A stretch of 64,000 bases of DNA, taken from NCBI GenBank assembly GCA_918026815.1, contig CAKJVC010000143.1, positions 372,001 to 436,000 on the forward strand. The letters are read 5' to 3'. Numbering within the stretch: the stretch's first letter is position 1; every line of letters starts with the position of its first letter. Shown in pieces: positions 1 through 11,736 of this stretch. The notes under the pieces are model-generated. The model was not told the origin of the DNA. It saw nothing but the letters and a program-made list of their open reading frames with translations, and ran no database searches. Both the position numbers and the translations under genes were made by a program. Source of the DNA: Chalara sp. BL73. Lineage: Eukaryota > Ascomycota > Leotiomycetes > Helotiales.

Positions 1-1
1 A

Positions 2-370
2 GCGTCAACGCTTGAGCTCATCCCTAAGACACTTCCTGTGGCTGAACTGGAGTCTTACTTCCGCGGACGAATCCGGGCGGCAAACTCGGCAACGAATGAG
101 GCACGCATCGAGGCACATTTGAGGAAGAGCGAAATTAGGAGCGTACAATCCACCTTGCTTCTCGGGAGTGGAAAGCCAGGTGACAATGGTGGGCGAAATC
201 GACGAGTTGTCGTCCAGGAGGAGAGAGTATGTGGCATATGTCATAAGCGCCTTGGTAGAAGTGTGGTGGCCGTAATGCCAGACAACTCGGTGGTGCACTA
301 CGCATGTGTAGGTAAAGTTGGGGCTCAGAAGTCCGATAGGTTGAAGGGTGAAGGTTGGGGCAGGAGATGA
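2..370 (+). CDS. VPS39: C-terminal part of Vps39/Vam6-type HOPS subunit (partial)
   Basis: The reading frame is open from base 2 to the stop at 370, so the gene begins outside the window. What is seen is the end of a tethering-complex subunit: a stretch ELESYFRGRIRAAN, then a basic linker, then a zinc-binding-type end with CGICHKRLGRSV and a VVHYAC motif. That C-X2-C...HY-x-C pattern is the 'vacuolar sorting protein 39 domain 2' found at the end of Vps39/Vam6 and of the related Vps3/TGFBRAP1. These proteins hold HOPS or CORVET at vacuolar/endosomal membranes and bridge Rab GTPases during fusion. I prefer Vps39 over Vps3 because of the EERVCGICHKRLG context, but the upstream CNH domain would be needed to be sure. 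The stop lies only 78 bp from the stop of the convergent gene on the other strand. Confidence 0.8.
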   Translation, partial: ASTLELIPKTLPVAELESYFRGRIRAANSATNEARIEAHLRKSEIRSVQSTLLLGSGKPGDNGGRNRRVVVQEERVCGICHKRLGRSVVAVMPDNSVVHYACVGKVGAQKSDRLKGEGWGRR

Positions 371-448
371 TGATCCGTGACGCGATCCATAGATATGCAG
401 CACTGAAGGCTGTTCCCATGTATATACATGTAGCTTATTATACCCAAT

Positions 449-781
449 TCAATCTTCCTCAGGAACCTCTTCACCATAATTATCCTCGTCAGCCTCGTCG
501 ACTGCTTTTGCTCTCCCTACGCCTTTGCCATTGGAAGCGTCACGCGCTTTGTCTTCCTCCATTCGGGCTGTAAGCTCAGTATTAATGTGCTCTTGCATGG
601 CCAGAGTTGCAGCGCGCAAGGCTGCCAGGTAAGCAGTCTTCTCTGCAGAGGTCCCATTCGTGGCTGGCAGGCTCCTGGTAAAGGTGAAGGCCACATTGTC
701 TGGAGACTGGTATGTTGCGGACAAAACGTGCTGCTGCTGTGTAGGTGGGGCAGAAGCTCCAGATGTAGACGTAGCGGCCAT
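449..781 (-). CDS. GON7: EKC/KEOPS complex subunit Gon7-like
   Basis: Single-exon minus-strand ORF of 110 residues starting at the MAATST methionine (781); an in-frame ATG 33 bp upstream (814) exists but precedes an unconserved stretch. The protein has an N-terminal low-complexity tail, a core with the pattern LSATYQSPD...FTFTRSLPA, then KTAYLAALRAATLAMQEHI and TARMEEDKAR, and an acidic C-terminus. This is the layout I know for the small fungal Gon7 family, a partner of Pcc1/Kae1/Bud32/Cgi121 in the complex that makes t6A in tRNA and affects telomeres. The gene is convergent with the Vps39-type gene and divergent from the HbrB gene, with a 369-bp shared upstream region. Assignment rests on pattern recognition in a short protein. 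Confidence 0.72.
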   Translation of the reverse strand: MAATSTSGASAPPTQQQHVLSATYQSPDNVAFTFTRSLPATNGTSAEKTAYLAALRAATLAMQEHINTELTARMEEDKARDASNGKGVGRAKAVDEADEDNYGEEVPEED

Positions 782-1150
782 GACTGTTGAGCGAGGTATG
801 CTGTTAGATTGCAAAAGAGAGTACCAAAATCTCCTGATGCGTTGATTGTGGTGGGGTGAAAATATATGGTACTAGCGGACAAGCTTCCGAATAGCGGGAT
901 AATCTTAGTTAGCATCGATATCAGCCACCTGGTTGGACTAACAACTTGGTAGTAAATAGATAAAGGGACCTGCAAAGGAGGGAACGCGAAACAAGGCCCC
1001 TGAATCACTCATGACATATCGAGCCTTTCATCCTTATTAAATCACCATCTCCTAGTTCGAAGACATGGCAATGATCCTCCCCAGCCCAACCCCACACGCG
1101 GCCGAGCCTTAATTATGTGAAACGTTTATGCAATTCATAAATCAGCGACC
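782..1150. promoter_or_regulatory. Shared divergent upstream region of the Gon7-like and HbrB-like genes
   Basis: 369 bp separate two divergently oriented start codons, so this interval must carry the 5' control elements of both. I do not see a clear TATA box or a recognisable operator; no ORF here looks coding. Confidence 0.4.
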
Positions 1151-4018
1151 ATGTCACAAGCAGGCACTCCCATTACAGGGCGAGCTCCCGGTAGCTTCTC
1201 ACCCATGGTATCGCAATCGCAATCCACCCGGCCAGCACTCCGACGGGTCGAGTCCTCCTCCTCTGACGAAGCCGACCTCAACGTCCCCAAGCCGCGAAGT
1301 GATGCGCCGCTGCCTCCACGACCCCTCTACGCCGTCCCGGCAAACAACTCCAGTACAGGTTCTCTCACCAACTTCTCCCGCCCAACCCTTCCGGCGCTCA
1401 GCACACCGCGGAATGCAAGCCCTGCGCTGAGCATCTCGACCAAGAGTCCGGTGATTGACTTCCATAGGCACACAAGAAAGCATTCGCAGACCCAGGGAGC
1501 GTTCGAGCCGTATCTCGCCAGCGCAGGTTCGAATATGGGCAATTTGGATAAAGCGCTGAGCGCAAGCCAGATTGCTGCGCAGGCTGCTATGCAGCAGCAG
1601 TCGCACCACAATAGGCAGAGGTCGCAGACTGTCCCTGCGCCGCCTCACTTAGATACTCAGTATGTTGCCTGAGATTTTCGTTGCAGGCTTGTCAGAATTG
1701 TGGACTATTGAACCGCATTGGAGAGCTTTCAAATGTCAATTGTTGCTGGGCAAGCAAATGCTGCAAATATCCTGCCATTGCGTCTCTGGGAAGATTACAA
1801 TGCTAACATTTTACTAGAAACAATGGCAGAAGACCCTCTAGAGGTCCCGCAAGTCCCCCAGTTCTGAGTGTCACTGAAGCATCTGTGCCTCGAGATCATT
1901 CTTTCGGTGGACAAGAATATCACAATGGCCTCCTAGGTGGACACAGAAGTGCGGCTCAGGCCGCCGCCAATGTTGTTTTCCCAAGATCACCTGTAGCCTC
2001 ACCAGGACTATCTGCTACAGACTTTGAACACCATCGCTCACAGATGCAACCTGAGAGACTTGTTAAGGCGGAAAAGCCCAAAGTAAAGCTATTTTCTAGA
2101 CCAGGAAAAATTGGAATAAGTAAGGATAAAGATGGGAAATCTGGAGCGTTGCCAAGTCCAAGTAAGATGGGGTCATATTCTCTGGCGGGTTTGCAGAGGG
2201 GAAATATGAGTACCGCCAGTAAGCATTGCTTAGTTGTTCTCTGGATACACTCTGGGTTGTGAGAACCTCATTCTCTGAAGAGCGAATCCTCAGGATGGCG
2301 CTCTTTTACCCCGGCAACTGTTGCTATATTTCTCCTCTGCACCGCCAAACAGTTGACGAATTCTAACATGGTATAGGTTTAAACGACAGTATGAGTAGTG
2401 CCGCGAGCATGTACAGCATGGCAAACTCGAGCTCAGCGACAATTCGACAAATCGATTACCCAGAGAGTGCAAAAGAGGGAAAGAAGCACCATTTCCTATC
2501 AAGACAGAAGCATAAATTGAGTGGAAAAGATGACCACCATTTGCCTCTGTCTTCATCTGCTTCAAATTCACGGCCTGCAGATCCGGGTGCGCCTAGTAGC
2601 CTGTATAATTTCAGTCTTCCTCCCAGCCCTGGACCGTCAAGCACAAGTTTTGCAAAGAGTATGAGTGGTTTGGATCTCCGGCATGGCGGACGAGCTTTGA
2701 GAGAGAAGAAGAAAGAAGAGAAGATTGATGCTCTGAGGGAAAGTGAACTATCGTATCAGAACAGCTACGAATGGGGAGGTTCATCAAGTTTAGGTTCAGC
2801 AACGCCAGGCTCGCAGCTCACTGCGACAATGTCTCATGCCAGCTTCGGAAACCCGTCCTCAACATATGGTGCAGACCATGACATGGGTAAATATGGGTTG
2901 AATAATATGGGGCCGGATGATGCATGGCCATACTTGAAAGCCAAGCTGCTGGTTATATTTGAAGGAGAGGACTTACGGTTACCAGTGGAAGACTTCAATC
3001 GTCTTGTTACGTAGGTAGTCTACGGTCTCATATGACGAATGTAGTAGTACTAATAAAGGCTAGGACACATCTGCAACGGTGCATAGCAAAGCGTCGGCCA
3101 GATATGATAATCGAAGATCTTCGCGACCTCCTCTCGACAGGTTTCAGCTCACTAGACCAAACCTTACGTCGAACACCGGATGACCGACTAATACCACATC
3201 TTGTAGAGATGTGGCTATTTACATTCACGTCCATTTTACCATATATGCAAGCCGTATTTCTACCCCTTGACTTAGAATTCTCAGGTCACGGCACTCTCAT
3301 GACCTCCGACCAAGCACGCGACTTCTGGGGCGCACTTCCCTCAGCTTCGAATGGAGCTACAGATATACCCGCATCTCAGGCACTGGAGGTCCGTCGAATT
3401 GTTCTCATAGCCTACCGAGACACAGTCATTCTTCCCCGTTTCGACACCTTGAACACAATCTTTTCCCGCCTTTCCCTCGAAAACGTCGCCCTTGCCATCC
3501 CTTCGAACGACATCCTTTCAACATCCCCCGATTCATTCAGCGTCATCTCAGGCAACCGTCCTTCAACAGCGATGTCCCTCGATCCCTCGCACGCTTCCTA
3601 CGGATCGCAAACCACAACGCTCTTTGGCTCAGGCGACGGGTCTGGCAACCGCTCTCGTGCCATATCCAACGTTTCCTACACGTCTGAGCCATCCGCCACC
3701 GCGGGCCTTGGCATCAATATGCCGCCGCCTCCAAGGCCATTCTCACAGTCAAGAGAGCGGAACGAGGATAGTGGAAATAGAGTTACAGAGACGGTGGGTA
3801 GGATGTTGCAATGCATGAGCGTCCTTGCGAGTGTGGGCGTGGGAGGCGGAGGGGATGAGGGAAGTCAGAAGAAGATGGAGGAGCTGACGAGGAGCTTGAA
3901 GTTGAATTGGCTTGGAAGGGGGAGGACGGGGAGGAATCGCAGAGGATTGGTCGGCGCGAAGGTTAACAGAGAGCGTGGCCAGAGTGACGTCATTCAACAG
4001 CAGATTACGGTGTCATGA
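1151..4018 (+). CDS. hbrB: HbrB/Bit61-type TORC2 subunit
   Basis: Four exons join in frame: 1151-1659, 1818-2218, 2377-3010, 3064-4018 (832 aa). Introns have GTATGT/GTAAGC/GTAGGT donors, CTAAC or CTAAT branch sites and AG ends; every junction restores the frame of the next ORF. The first ~480 residues are serine/proline-rich and probably disordered. From about residue 488 comes the conserved domain: DAWPYLKAKLLVIFEGEDLR, then LHRCIAKRR-like helices, then HLVEMWLFTFTSILPYMQAV, then EVRRIVLIAYRDTVILPRFD. This is the HbrB domain of the fungal PRR5/Bit61 family, a TOR complex 2 component linked to hyphal branching in Aspergillus. Intron 3 falls inside the domain. The C-terminal ~160 residues are low complexity with a basic end. 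The ATG at 1151 is chosen because it opens the SQAGTPITGRAPGSFSP segment without upstream coding signal. Confidence 0.85.
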
Positions 4019-6214
4019 GCACGTATTTCAAAGGGACTACAGGGTGTGGTATGGCGTTTTTAGAACTTGAGATCACAGGTAACGGCATGGTAAAACACGG
4101 ATCGTGAACGTAAAGGGGCGAGAATATGTACATTAGAGTGTATCGGAACTGATACCCAACGTCACCTCTACTAAAATATGCCAATGCTGCATAGAAGTGC
4201 CTATTTATTCTCGCGAGCGTGTTTGTGTATCTCTTCCTTGGTCAAGCAAATAAGCATGACGAGTAAACTACATATCAAGTTTGTATCACACCATTGCAGA
4301 AAATGAGACACATAAAGGATAACTCGACGACAGAGGCAGTCATATGAACGTTAGGTTTATTATTATATTGATCGATCTAACACAAAGATAATAGTATTTC
4401 ATAATGTGATGTTAATGCATTGTAGGCGATTATTCATAAACATGTAGCATTATTCCTAGACTTTGCGTCCGTTAGCCAAGAGCCCTTCAGATATTTAAAG
4501 TGACAAGTAATGACGGGTTGGAAGCTTAATCAGACATCCAAGGAAGAATGTACCCTCATCTGTCTCTGTTAGGTTCGGTCGAGACTCGAGTGAAAACTGC
4601 GAATGTGGTATGTGTTTCATCATAAAAGCTTTGGGTGTTGACGGTATGGAAGGTTGTGGGACTAACCTACTGTAGAGAGGAAGGTGGAGACAGTGATGCT
4701 GCGTGTTAGTCGGCTAGAGAACGTATAGCAAAGTTTCGTTTATAATATTGACAACGGTGTGCAATAGCTAGATAGGTAGGTACACTGGTTCCTAAACGTT
4801 CTGTGCAAGGTTAGCAACATGCTTAGAGTCGGTGTACAGCGTAATACTAGGCAGGAAATTTCTTCAGACAAATGTACTGGCAAGTAACAAGGAATAGACG
4901 TATCTACCCCCCGAACAGCATAGACTTCATCATGGTCGACTGCAGTTGGGAAAAGAAGTATTTAAGAATTGTCATCATAAGAGATAGTGCCACCATAGAG
5001 CAAAGCTGGCAGAGCTGGATGTATAGCTTACATTTCGAAGGACAGATCCTCCCCAACCAATGGCTGATAGAAGGTGAGAATGCTCCTCAGCACGGCTACC
5101 CCCTTCAAGGAGGACTGTTCATAGTTGCGGTGTTGTAATATAGCGTCGAGTTGTGATGTGGTTGTGATTAAGATTTTGATTGGAGTTGTGGAAGTCGGAA
5201 AAAAATAAATATTTGATTTGTAGAGCCCTGTAAGTCACTAGACCTAAATAGGTGCACTAAGTCACCTGCTTCTGCTTAAGTAAGAGCCCCTCTTACTTTA
5301 GATCCCCTGATTGGTCGGATGCTTCACCTGATGGTAAAAGCTGTTGGAGGCCTCAGGCCCGGGAGCCAAATGGAAACGACGATCCTTCCCACCCCCGAAC
5401 TTTGTGCCAGCCCCAAGCCCAAAGTGCCTCTCCTTGTCTTCTGGATCAGCACGGAAAACGAGCAGCCATGTTTACCGTCCCTCACTTCTGAATAGCCTCA
5501 ACCCAGCTTTCCTCATTCTCTTCATCCTTCAATTATTGCACTATCCCTCCTCTCTCCAATTGCTTATCCATCTCCTCAGTGTGGTGCGGACAGCAAACTT
5601 GGTTCTTCGTATACATATCTTGCCGCAATACTGGTCGCTACTCGCATCGTGACAAGCCTCACTCGGCCACCTTAGATTATCTATCGGTTCTTCGAATTTG
5701 GAGCGCGCAAATAAGCACATCATTAGAGATACTTGCCAGCAAAGGTTCTGCTAACAACCTATCAGCTGTTGGTGTCGCGACATCATCCGAGCGAATCACC
5801 CACAGCTCGCTGTCGCACATCTATTGATGCCTCACACCAAACCACCATTTCTTGACAACATCCTTCGAGTCAGACCACGTCTCGAACTTTGCAGAGCCTG
5901 AGCAGCAGCATCAGATTACTTTTGGACGGAAGTCCGTGGGGGCCAGTAGGATTTAGCCTGTGTTGTCGCAACACGTTCATCAACAATTTGCGACTACTCA
6001 TTAGTGCGAAAGATTGGCCTTTGCATACCTCGCAGACAAACGCAAGGCATAAGGCTTTGATAATTGGTCGCCATTGACCGAACCGGTGACATAGGAGCTC
6101 GGAAGCCGATACTATATAATCAAGCACATCGATCAATCTTTGACGCGCATGGTAGGTAGATCGCTGGTCAAACATCGATATCCACGTGGTGGATAATCGA
6201 TACTGAGGAGCAGA
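4019..6214. other. Gene-free interval with likely long leader of the somA gene
   Basis: About 2.2 kb between the hbrB stop and the next start codon. Short ORFs here (for example 4872-5138) show no conserved pattern and I do not accept them. From about 5,280 to 5,560 the plus strand becomes rich in C and T (runs such as ctttcctcattctcttcatcc), which is typical of fungal core promoters and transcription start zones, so the mRNA leader of the downstream gene may be several hundred bases long and contain small upstream ATGs. Confidence 0.4.
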
Positions 6215-8646
6215 ATGATGAGTCTGGCTCATGGGCAACATTCACCATATCCGGGTATTCAGCACCCAAATGTGCCTGGTGGTCATCCAATGGCGGGAAT
6301 GCCCCAACACCAAGGCCAGCAAATGCCAGGACAACCAGGAATGGCTCCGCAGATGCATATGGGTGTTTCTGGCCCAGGTGGCCCTCAAGTTAGTCAAGCA
6401 GGAGCGATGATGGGGGGCATCCCCCAAGGAGCAGGCGGACCTAACGCTCATGCCCTACAACATCTGGGTCCAGGGGCATCACAGCAGGCGCAGATGTATC
6501 AACAACAGATGGCTTGTAAGTTAATTCCTCTCTGTTTGGTGCTCCAGGAAAATCACTCTATGACCAGGATTCCCCCGTACCGATGCTGACCGAATGTCCA
6601 AACAGTCGCGAACAACCCCCAGATTCAGCAACAAATGCAACAACAGCAACTAATCCATCAACAACGCCAGGCGGCCGCGCAGCGACAGGCTTTAATGGCG
6701 CAGCAATATAGCGGAGTAAATCCAGCGGCGATGGGGATGCAAAACGGGATGAATCAAATGACCTCCGCTCAAGCGGCTCAATTTGCGAATATGCGTGGGA
6801 CTACTATGAGGCCTGTCGCCCTACCACAGCACCTCCAACAAGCTCAGGCTGCAGCCCAACAACAGGCGGCTCAACAGCATGCCCAGCAGCAGAGCATGGA
6901 ACAGCAAGCACAACAGCATCAGGTAAGCACGGTTACTTATCACCCCACACAATTGTATCATTTCTTCTAGCCGAACCATCAAATTAACACATATAGCACC
7001 AACAGCATCTAATGCAACAAATGGCTATGCAGCAGGCGAGTGCTCAAGGTGGAAATAACCCAGGACAAATGAATCCACAGCAGATAAGTATGCAGCAGGC
7101 TCAACTGGCGCAGCAGCAGCAGCACCAACAACAAGTCCACGCTCAAGCTCAGGCCCAAGCCCAGGCCCAGGCACAAGCAGCAGCGCAGCAGAACCAAGCA
7201 CAATCCCAGGGGCAACAGCCTCCCCAAGCCCAGGCAGCTCCACAAATTCAACAACCCGGTCCACCAGCACAACAACCTAGTATGCAGCAGCAGCAACAAC
7301 AGGCGGCAGCAAACGCGGCAATGATGCATCAACAGCAGCAGCAACGGCAAAACGAGAAACTCAGGGGCCAGTATCTACTAAAGTTATATTTGTTCGGTGA
7401 CAACTTGAGTGGTTTTGCAATGAATTCCAAACCTTTGAGTACATACCTGGCAGGTAATAGACCTCATAGTGTCGCACAAGCCGCAAAACAACAAGATGAT
7501 CTAGAGTATTGGCAAAGGTTTGTCAGTCAATTCTTCTCGCCGCGAGGCGTGTTACGACATACGGTTTGGGTTGCGGATGATGCGCCCTCCAACAAGCAAT
7601 ACGAAATTACGTTTCCAGCATTACCGAGATATTATCATACTCATTATGAGAGTGGAATCAAGAATATGCAAATGAGAGTAGAGAAAGGCACCGAAAAGGA
7701 ACTTCCAAATAACGGCCATTACATTGAGAGCGCCAAAGCAAGTTTCACCTATTGGTTTGATACTGGTGCTCAGGTAAGTGTCTTCTTCCCAAACATGTGC
7801 TCACGACTAACAAAGTTAGTTAATTGCAAATGGAATATTGAAGGCTCATTTTGACGCGGAGCAAAAAATTGAGCTTCTTGAATTTGTTACCAGTGACCAC
7901 GAAGAGTATCTGCCTCGAAGTAAGGTGATCGAATCGGCACGGCCGCTGCATGATTGGGGAAAGGAATGGAAGAATATGAACGCTCCTCCTGAAGGCAAGC
8001 AATCGCCCGAGATGAATAAGAAGAAAACAAAGCCGATGAAGTCGCCACCACAACCGCCGCCTGATATCGATCTTCCTCTATCTAAAGTAAAAAAGAACAT
8101 GGGAATCACACCTGCTGTTTTCCAGTTTCTTGAGGTACATACTTCTCGTTGAGCCCAGGTGTGTGCCCGACTAACATGTCTTAGCTCGCTGAGATTTTAG
8201 GCCACATGAATCCTCTTCTTGCATTTGCGCAAGCAAACCCTACCTTAAGACCATACGACGCGCTTGATCAATATGTTGCAAATGTTGCGCAGAATGGCGC
8301 AGATCCGAATTCACAGCAGAAGAATCCATCAGGCCCAAGAACACCAGGCATGGCCAATTTCCCCCTTGGGGCATCTCCTGCAACTGCACATCTCAATCTT
8401 CCTGATGGATCGCCTCACATGGGCAGCCCAGCGCAAGCGCCCGGCATGCAGCTTCAACAAAGCCAGCATGGTACAAGCTCCAGTGGGCCAAGCGCGAATA
8501 CCAGCCCTAATGCTAGCACTAAAAGGAGGCGACCCAGCACCGTGAAGACAGAAGAAGAAAACCAGGTGAATGGCGCACAAACGAAAACAGGAGTTAAGCC
8601 GAGCCCCAGAATAGGAGGTAAAAGGCAGAAAATCAATCCGGCCTGA
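6215..8646 (+). CDS. somA: SomA/Adn1-type LIM-binding-domain transcriptional regulator
   Basis: Five exons: 6215-6515, 6606-6922, 6997-7773, 7820-8134, 8185-8646 (723 aa). All donors are GTAAGT/GTAAGC/GTACAT, and all junctions keep frame. The first ~325 residues are extremely Gln-rich with Pro/Gly/Met, including an Ala-Gln dipeptide tract near 7,141-7,190. The conserved LIM-binding (LDB-type) domain starts near residue 327 with LRGQYLLKLYLFGDNL, continues through DDLEYWQRFVSQFF and GVLRHTVWVADD, and ends after ELLEFVTSDHEEYLPRS. A second conserved piece, GITPAVFQFLELAEILGHMN, spans intron 4. The C-terminus has KRRRPSTVK and GGKRQK, likely nuclear signals. In fungi such proteins (SomA, yeast Mfg1, fission yeast Adn1) partner with Flo8/PtaB-type factors controlling adhesion and asexual development. 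MSLAHG three bases downstream is an equally possible start. Confidence 0.87.
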
Positions 8647-9890
8647 GCCTATTGAACTTCTTCTCATTCAATTCCACCGTCGGTCCCTGTTTGACGACCT
8701 GTGATGGCCATATCTAAGCCGGTTTGTCGTCTTGTGGAGAACAAGACGACCCGGGAATGAGGTATTTTCGAAGCTCGAATTCCATTGGCCTCGAGCGTTC
8801 GATGATCCTTCGTCGTCGCAGCGGACACTTGATCTCGCGAAGTTCCCATATGACCCATACGAAGATGCATGTTTATAAGCGCCGGCGTTATCTCACAAAT
8901 GGGTGTTCTGTTTATAATGACCCGGGTTCCACGACGATCTGGAGGCCAATCTTTGGTTTTCACTCGTTGGCATGGAATAATCTTGTATCATATTTTACCA
9001 CTTACCATGCTATACCCTTTATCTTTATGGGCGGAGACTGGAGGTTGGGGTTAGCGGAGTCCAAGGATTTTGAAATGGTTGATAAGGCAAAGTTCCAATT
9101 AAAAAGTTATTAACCAAATTCTTGCTCTCATGTGGACTTTATCATCATTCATTCCGAGTATGGATGATTCACATTAGCGTCAGCTCGCGACGTGAGATGC
9201 GCCTGCCTTGCAACATTGAGTGCATTATCATTAGAAGGGTCAAAAGTATTGAATGGACATACTTGACACAATGGGCATAATTGACATAATTGACGCAATG
9301 GGCTTCATAGGCATATGGACAGGGTGCCACACAACGATCCAGAGTTTAGACGTTCAGTTAAGTCCGTCCAAGGTAAGCGGAATGAAACAATACAGGTTCG
9401 AGAACTGTCCAAGCTTTTGGTGATAGGAATTCACATAATGGTAACGACTACCCTATATCAATATCTGCTGGAAATGGTGCCTGTTTTCGAGACTATCCAG
9501 GCTCAAATTCCAGCCAAAGGCACCCCATCTCGGCTCAACTAGTGATATTAATAGGCAGGCGGCGGCGGGGATGGTGCAATTTGTATGTCGTGAATACGTG
9601 GATGAGTGTCGCAATAGCCGCTTTCTCTACATGATTAGTACATTGCTCCTAAAGTGTTGACATATAATGCAGGTCACATCGTTATGATTATAAATCCAAA
9701 AGCTCGATCTCTATAGCGCGGGCCTCGGTTTTCAAAAAAAACGGATAAATACCTGCAATAGCGCAGTCACCATTCCGCATTCCTCGTGCCCCTTCTCTTC
9801 GTTTCATATTCATCAGCCAATTCCTGAAGATCACGTTACTATCAAGCTTCACCTCGAACATACCCCGTTTGACAAGAAATATTAGTCAAT
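8647..9890. other. Intergenic, no supported gene
   Basis: 1.24 kb between somA and the reductase gene. Near 9,250-9,300 there is a short direct-repeat patch built on ttgaca/cataattgac and caatgggc. C/T-rich sequence close to 9,780-9,850 probably marks the core promoter of the downstream gene. ORFs in this interval look like chance. Confidence 0.4.
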
Positions 9891-11092
9891 ATGGCAGGCG
9901 CTGCACCAAAGCTCTCATTTGGCACCGCTGTAATTGCGAGCTTTGACGACGAAGTATTAAATAGCGTGCTCAATACCCTAGAGAAGAACAACATCAAAGA
10001 ACTCGATAGCGCATCCGGCTATGTGAGTATACTCTGAGATGTTCTAGTCGAACTGACGATTGACATTTGGCAGTACAGAAGTGAGGAAGTCCTCGGCAAA
10101 GTTGGTGCGCCAAAAAGATTCACCGTCTCCACAAAGGCGTCTGGCTTCAAGCGTGGTACGCTGGCGAGGCAAAGTGTTTTGAATGCAGCGGAGAACAGCT
10201 TGAAACTGCTGGGCGTTGATAGCGTATGGCCCTTGCATATCCTCAATGTCACAACGGACGAAAACTGACTCATGCAGGTTGACATCTACTATCTCCACTC
10301 TCCTGATCCGAGCACCCCACTTGAAGAGACGCTCGCGGCTATCCAAGAGGTCTATGCAGCAGGAAAGTTCAAGCGTGTCAGTCCTTGCCATTCTAACTAC
10401 GGCACAGAACAGCTAACCTCCGTATCAAAAGTTTGGCGTCTCCAACTTCAGCCCAGAAGACGTGCAAAAAATTTATGACATCCAGAGCGCCACCAACTCC
10501 GTGCTCCCAACCGTTTACCAAGGAAACTACAACGCAGTCTCGCGCCACATCGAAACGAGTCTGTTCCCTCTTCTCCGCAAGCTTAACATCAGCTTCTATG
10601 CGTACTCGCCTATTGCCGGAGGGTTCCTTACAAAGAACGCCAAGGATCTCAGGGAGGATAAGGTGGGCAGCGGCCGCTTCGGAGCAGCCGCTAAGGAATC
10701 GATCCACGGGAAACTGTACCGGGAGCTGTACTTCAACAAGGAGAGCCTGTTCACCGCGTTGGATGAGTGGGGTAAGTCTCTCCTACCATCTATCACATCT
10801 AGCTTAGGCGCTAACGGGTCATCTCAAAGCAAAAATCGCAGACGACGCGAAGCTTTCCAAGGCTGCCTTGGCGTACCGCTGGATCGCACATCATAGCCAG
10901 CTGAAAAAGGAGCTTGGCGATGCGATTATTTTCGGGGCAAGTAAAGTCTCGCAGCTCGAGGAGACCTTGGCTGCCATCGAGGCGGGCCCGCTGAGTGAGG
11001 ATATCGCGAAGAGGGTCGATGACATCTGGAAGCTCGTCGAGCATGAGGCGCCCTTGGATAACTATCACAATTTCGGGATCAAGAACCTGTGA
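9891..11092 (+). CDS. Aldo-keto reductase, AKR7 (aflatoxin-aldehyde reductase)-like
   Basis: Five exons: 9891-10022, 10074-10223, 10278-10376, 10432-10771, 10830-11092 (327 aa, the usual length for AKR7). The (beta/alpha)8 barrel begins LSFGTAVIASF. Catalytic tetrad residues are visible: Asp in ELDSASGY, Tyr in the same motif, Lys in TVSTKASGFKRG, and His in VDIYYLHSPD. FYAYSPIAGGFLT and the NADPH-binding FGASKVSQLEETLAAIE follow. The enzyme should reduce aldehydes with NADPH in the cytosol; the true substrate cannot be read from sequence. The first intron splits the gene directly after the catalytic Tyr codon. Intron 3 uses a GTCAGT donor and several AG choices; aaaag at 10,431 is the one that restores FGVSNFSPEDV. 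The gene is convergent with the glutamate-cysteine ligase gene. Confidence 0.88.
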
Positions 11093-11736
11093 TTCTGGTT
11101 ATTGGGTTTGGCTACGGGAAGCCATATCATGATGGGACGCTGCGGCGCTAAATTAGAGAGATTGAAAGACTCCGGTCTTCCTTGAGATGCGATGGCCTCT
11201 ACGAATCCGGGTGCCTTTTATAGTCGTGTCGCATCTTGTGCTGTTCACACGTGAAGCGAATATCTCCTCCCTCCTCCCTCTTCCCATTATTTCTATTCCA
11301 AATTTCTCTCACAAAATCTCAGGCCCCGATTCGCTATCAAAACAAGACTAAGCTCGCATATCAACATTGGGCTCTAAAGCTACACGTAAAAGCCGCTGCT
11401 CACACGCCGAGCCTCCAGCGATCTTGGCGCGATGGAGAGCCATCTCTGTCCCCGTTCAAGTCTACGCGGGTGTAAACGATGTGTCCATTTGCATGCAGAT
11501 GCATGTACCCCTTTTCTTAGCGAGGCTGCCAAGGGGCATGATTTTCGACGAGTACCTTTATTTTTATTTTCCGGTCGCCACAAGTCACATTGAAATAGCC
11601 AGAGGATTCACGATAGGAGCCAGAATCTTGTTAACCAGCGCTAGAACATCATGTTTGAATTACAGTTGCTGACATGCACACCAACCATGCTATATATATA
11701 AAATTCTATTTCTTGGATAGATTGTTCCTTATATCT
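11093..11736. other. Convergent 3' intergenic region
   Basis: 644 bp between two convergent stop codons; it must hold both polyadenylation regions. AT-rich stretches near 11,690-11,735 suit the minus-strand gene's 3' end. No supported gene. Confidence 0.4.

Noticed and set aside
4872..5138. 88-codon ORF between hbrB and somA
   Set aside because: No conserved pattern; lies in the leader/promoter side of somA and shows no splice context.
7009..7350. Leucine-rich ORF on the minus strand (113 codons)
   Set aside because: It is the antisense shadow of the CAG/CAA glutamine tract of the SomA-type gene (CTG/TTG leucines).
9391..9410. GGTTCGA-like B-box (possible tRNA)
   Set aside because: No cloverleaf can be drawn around it: no matching acceptor stem and no A-box at the right distance. 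Other GTTCGA words in the window also failed.
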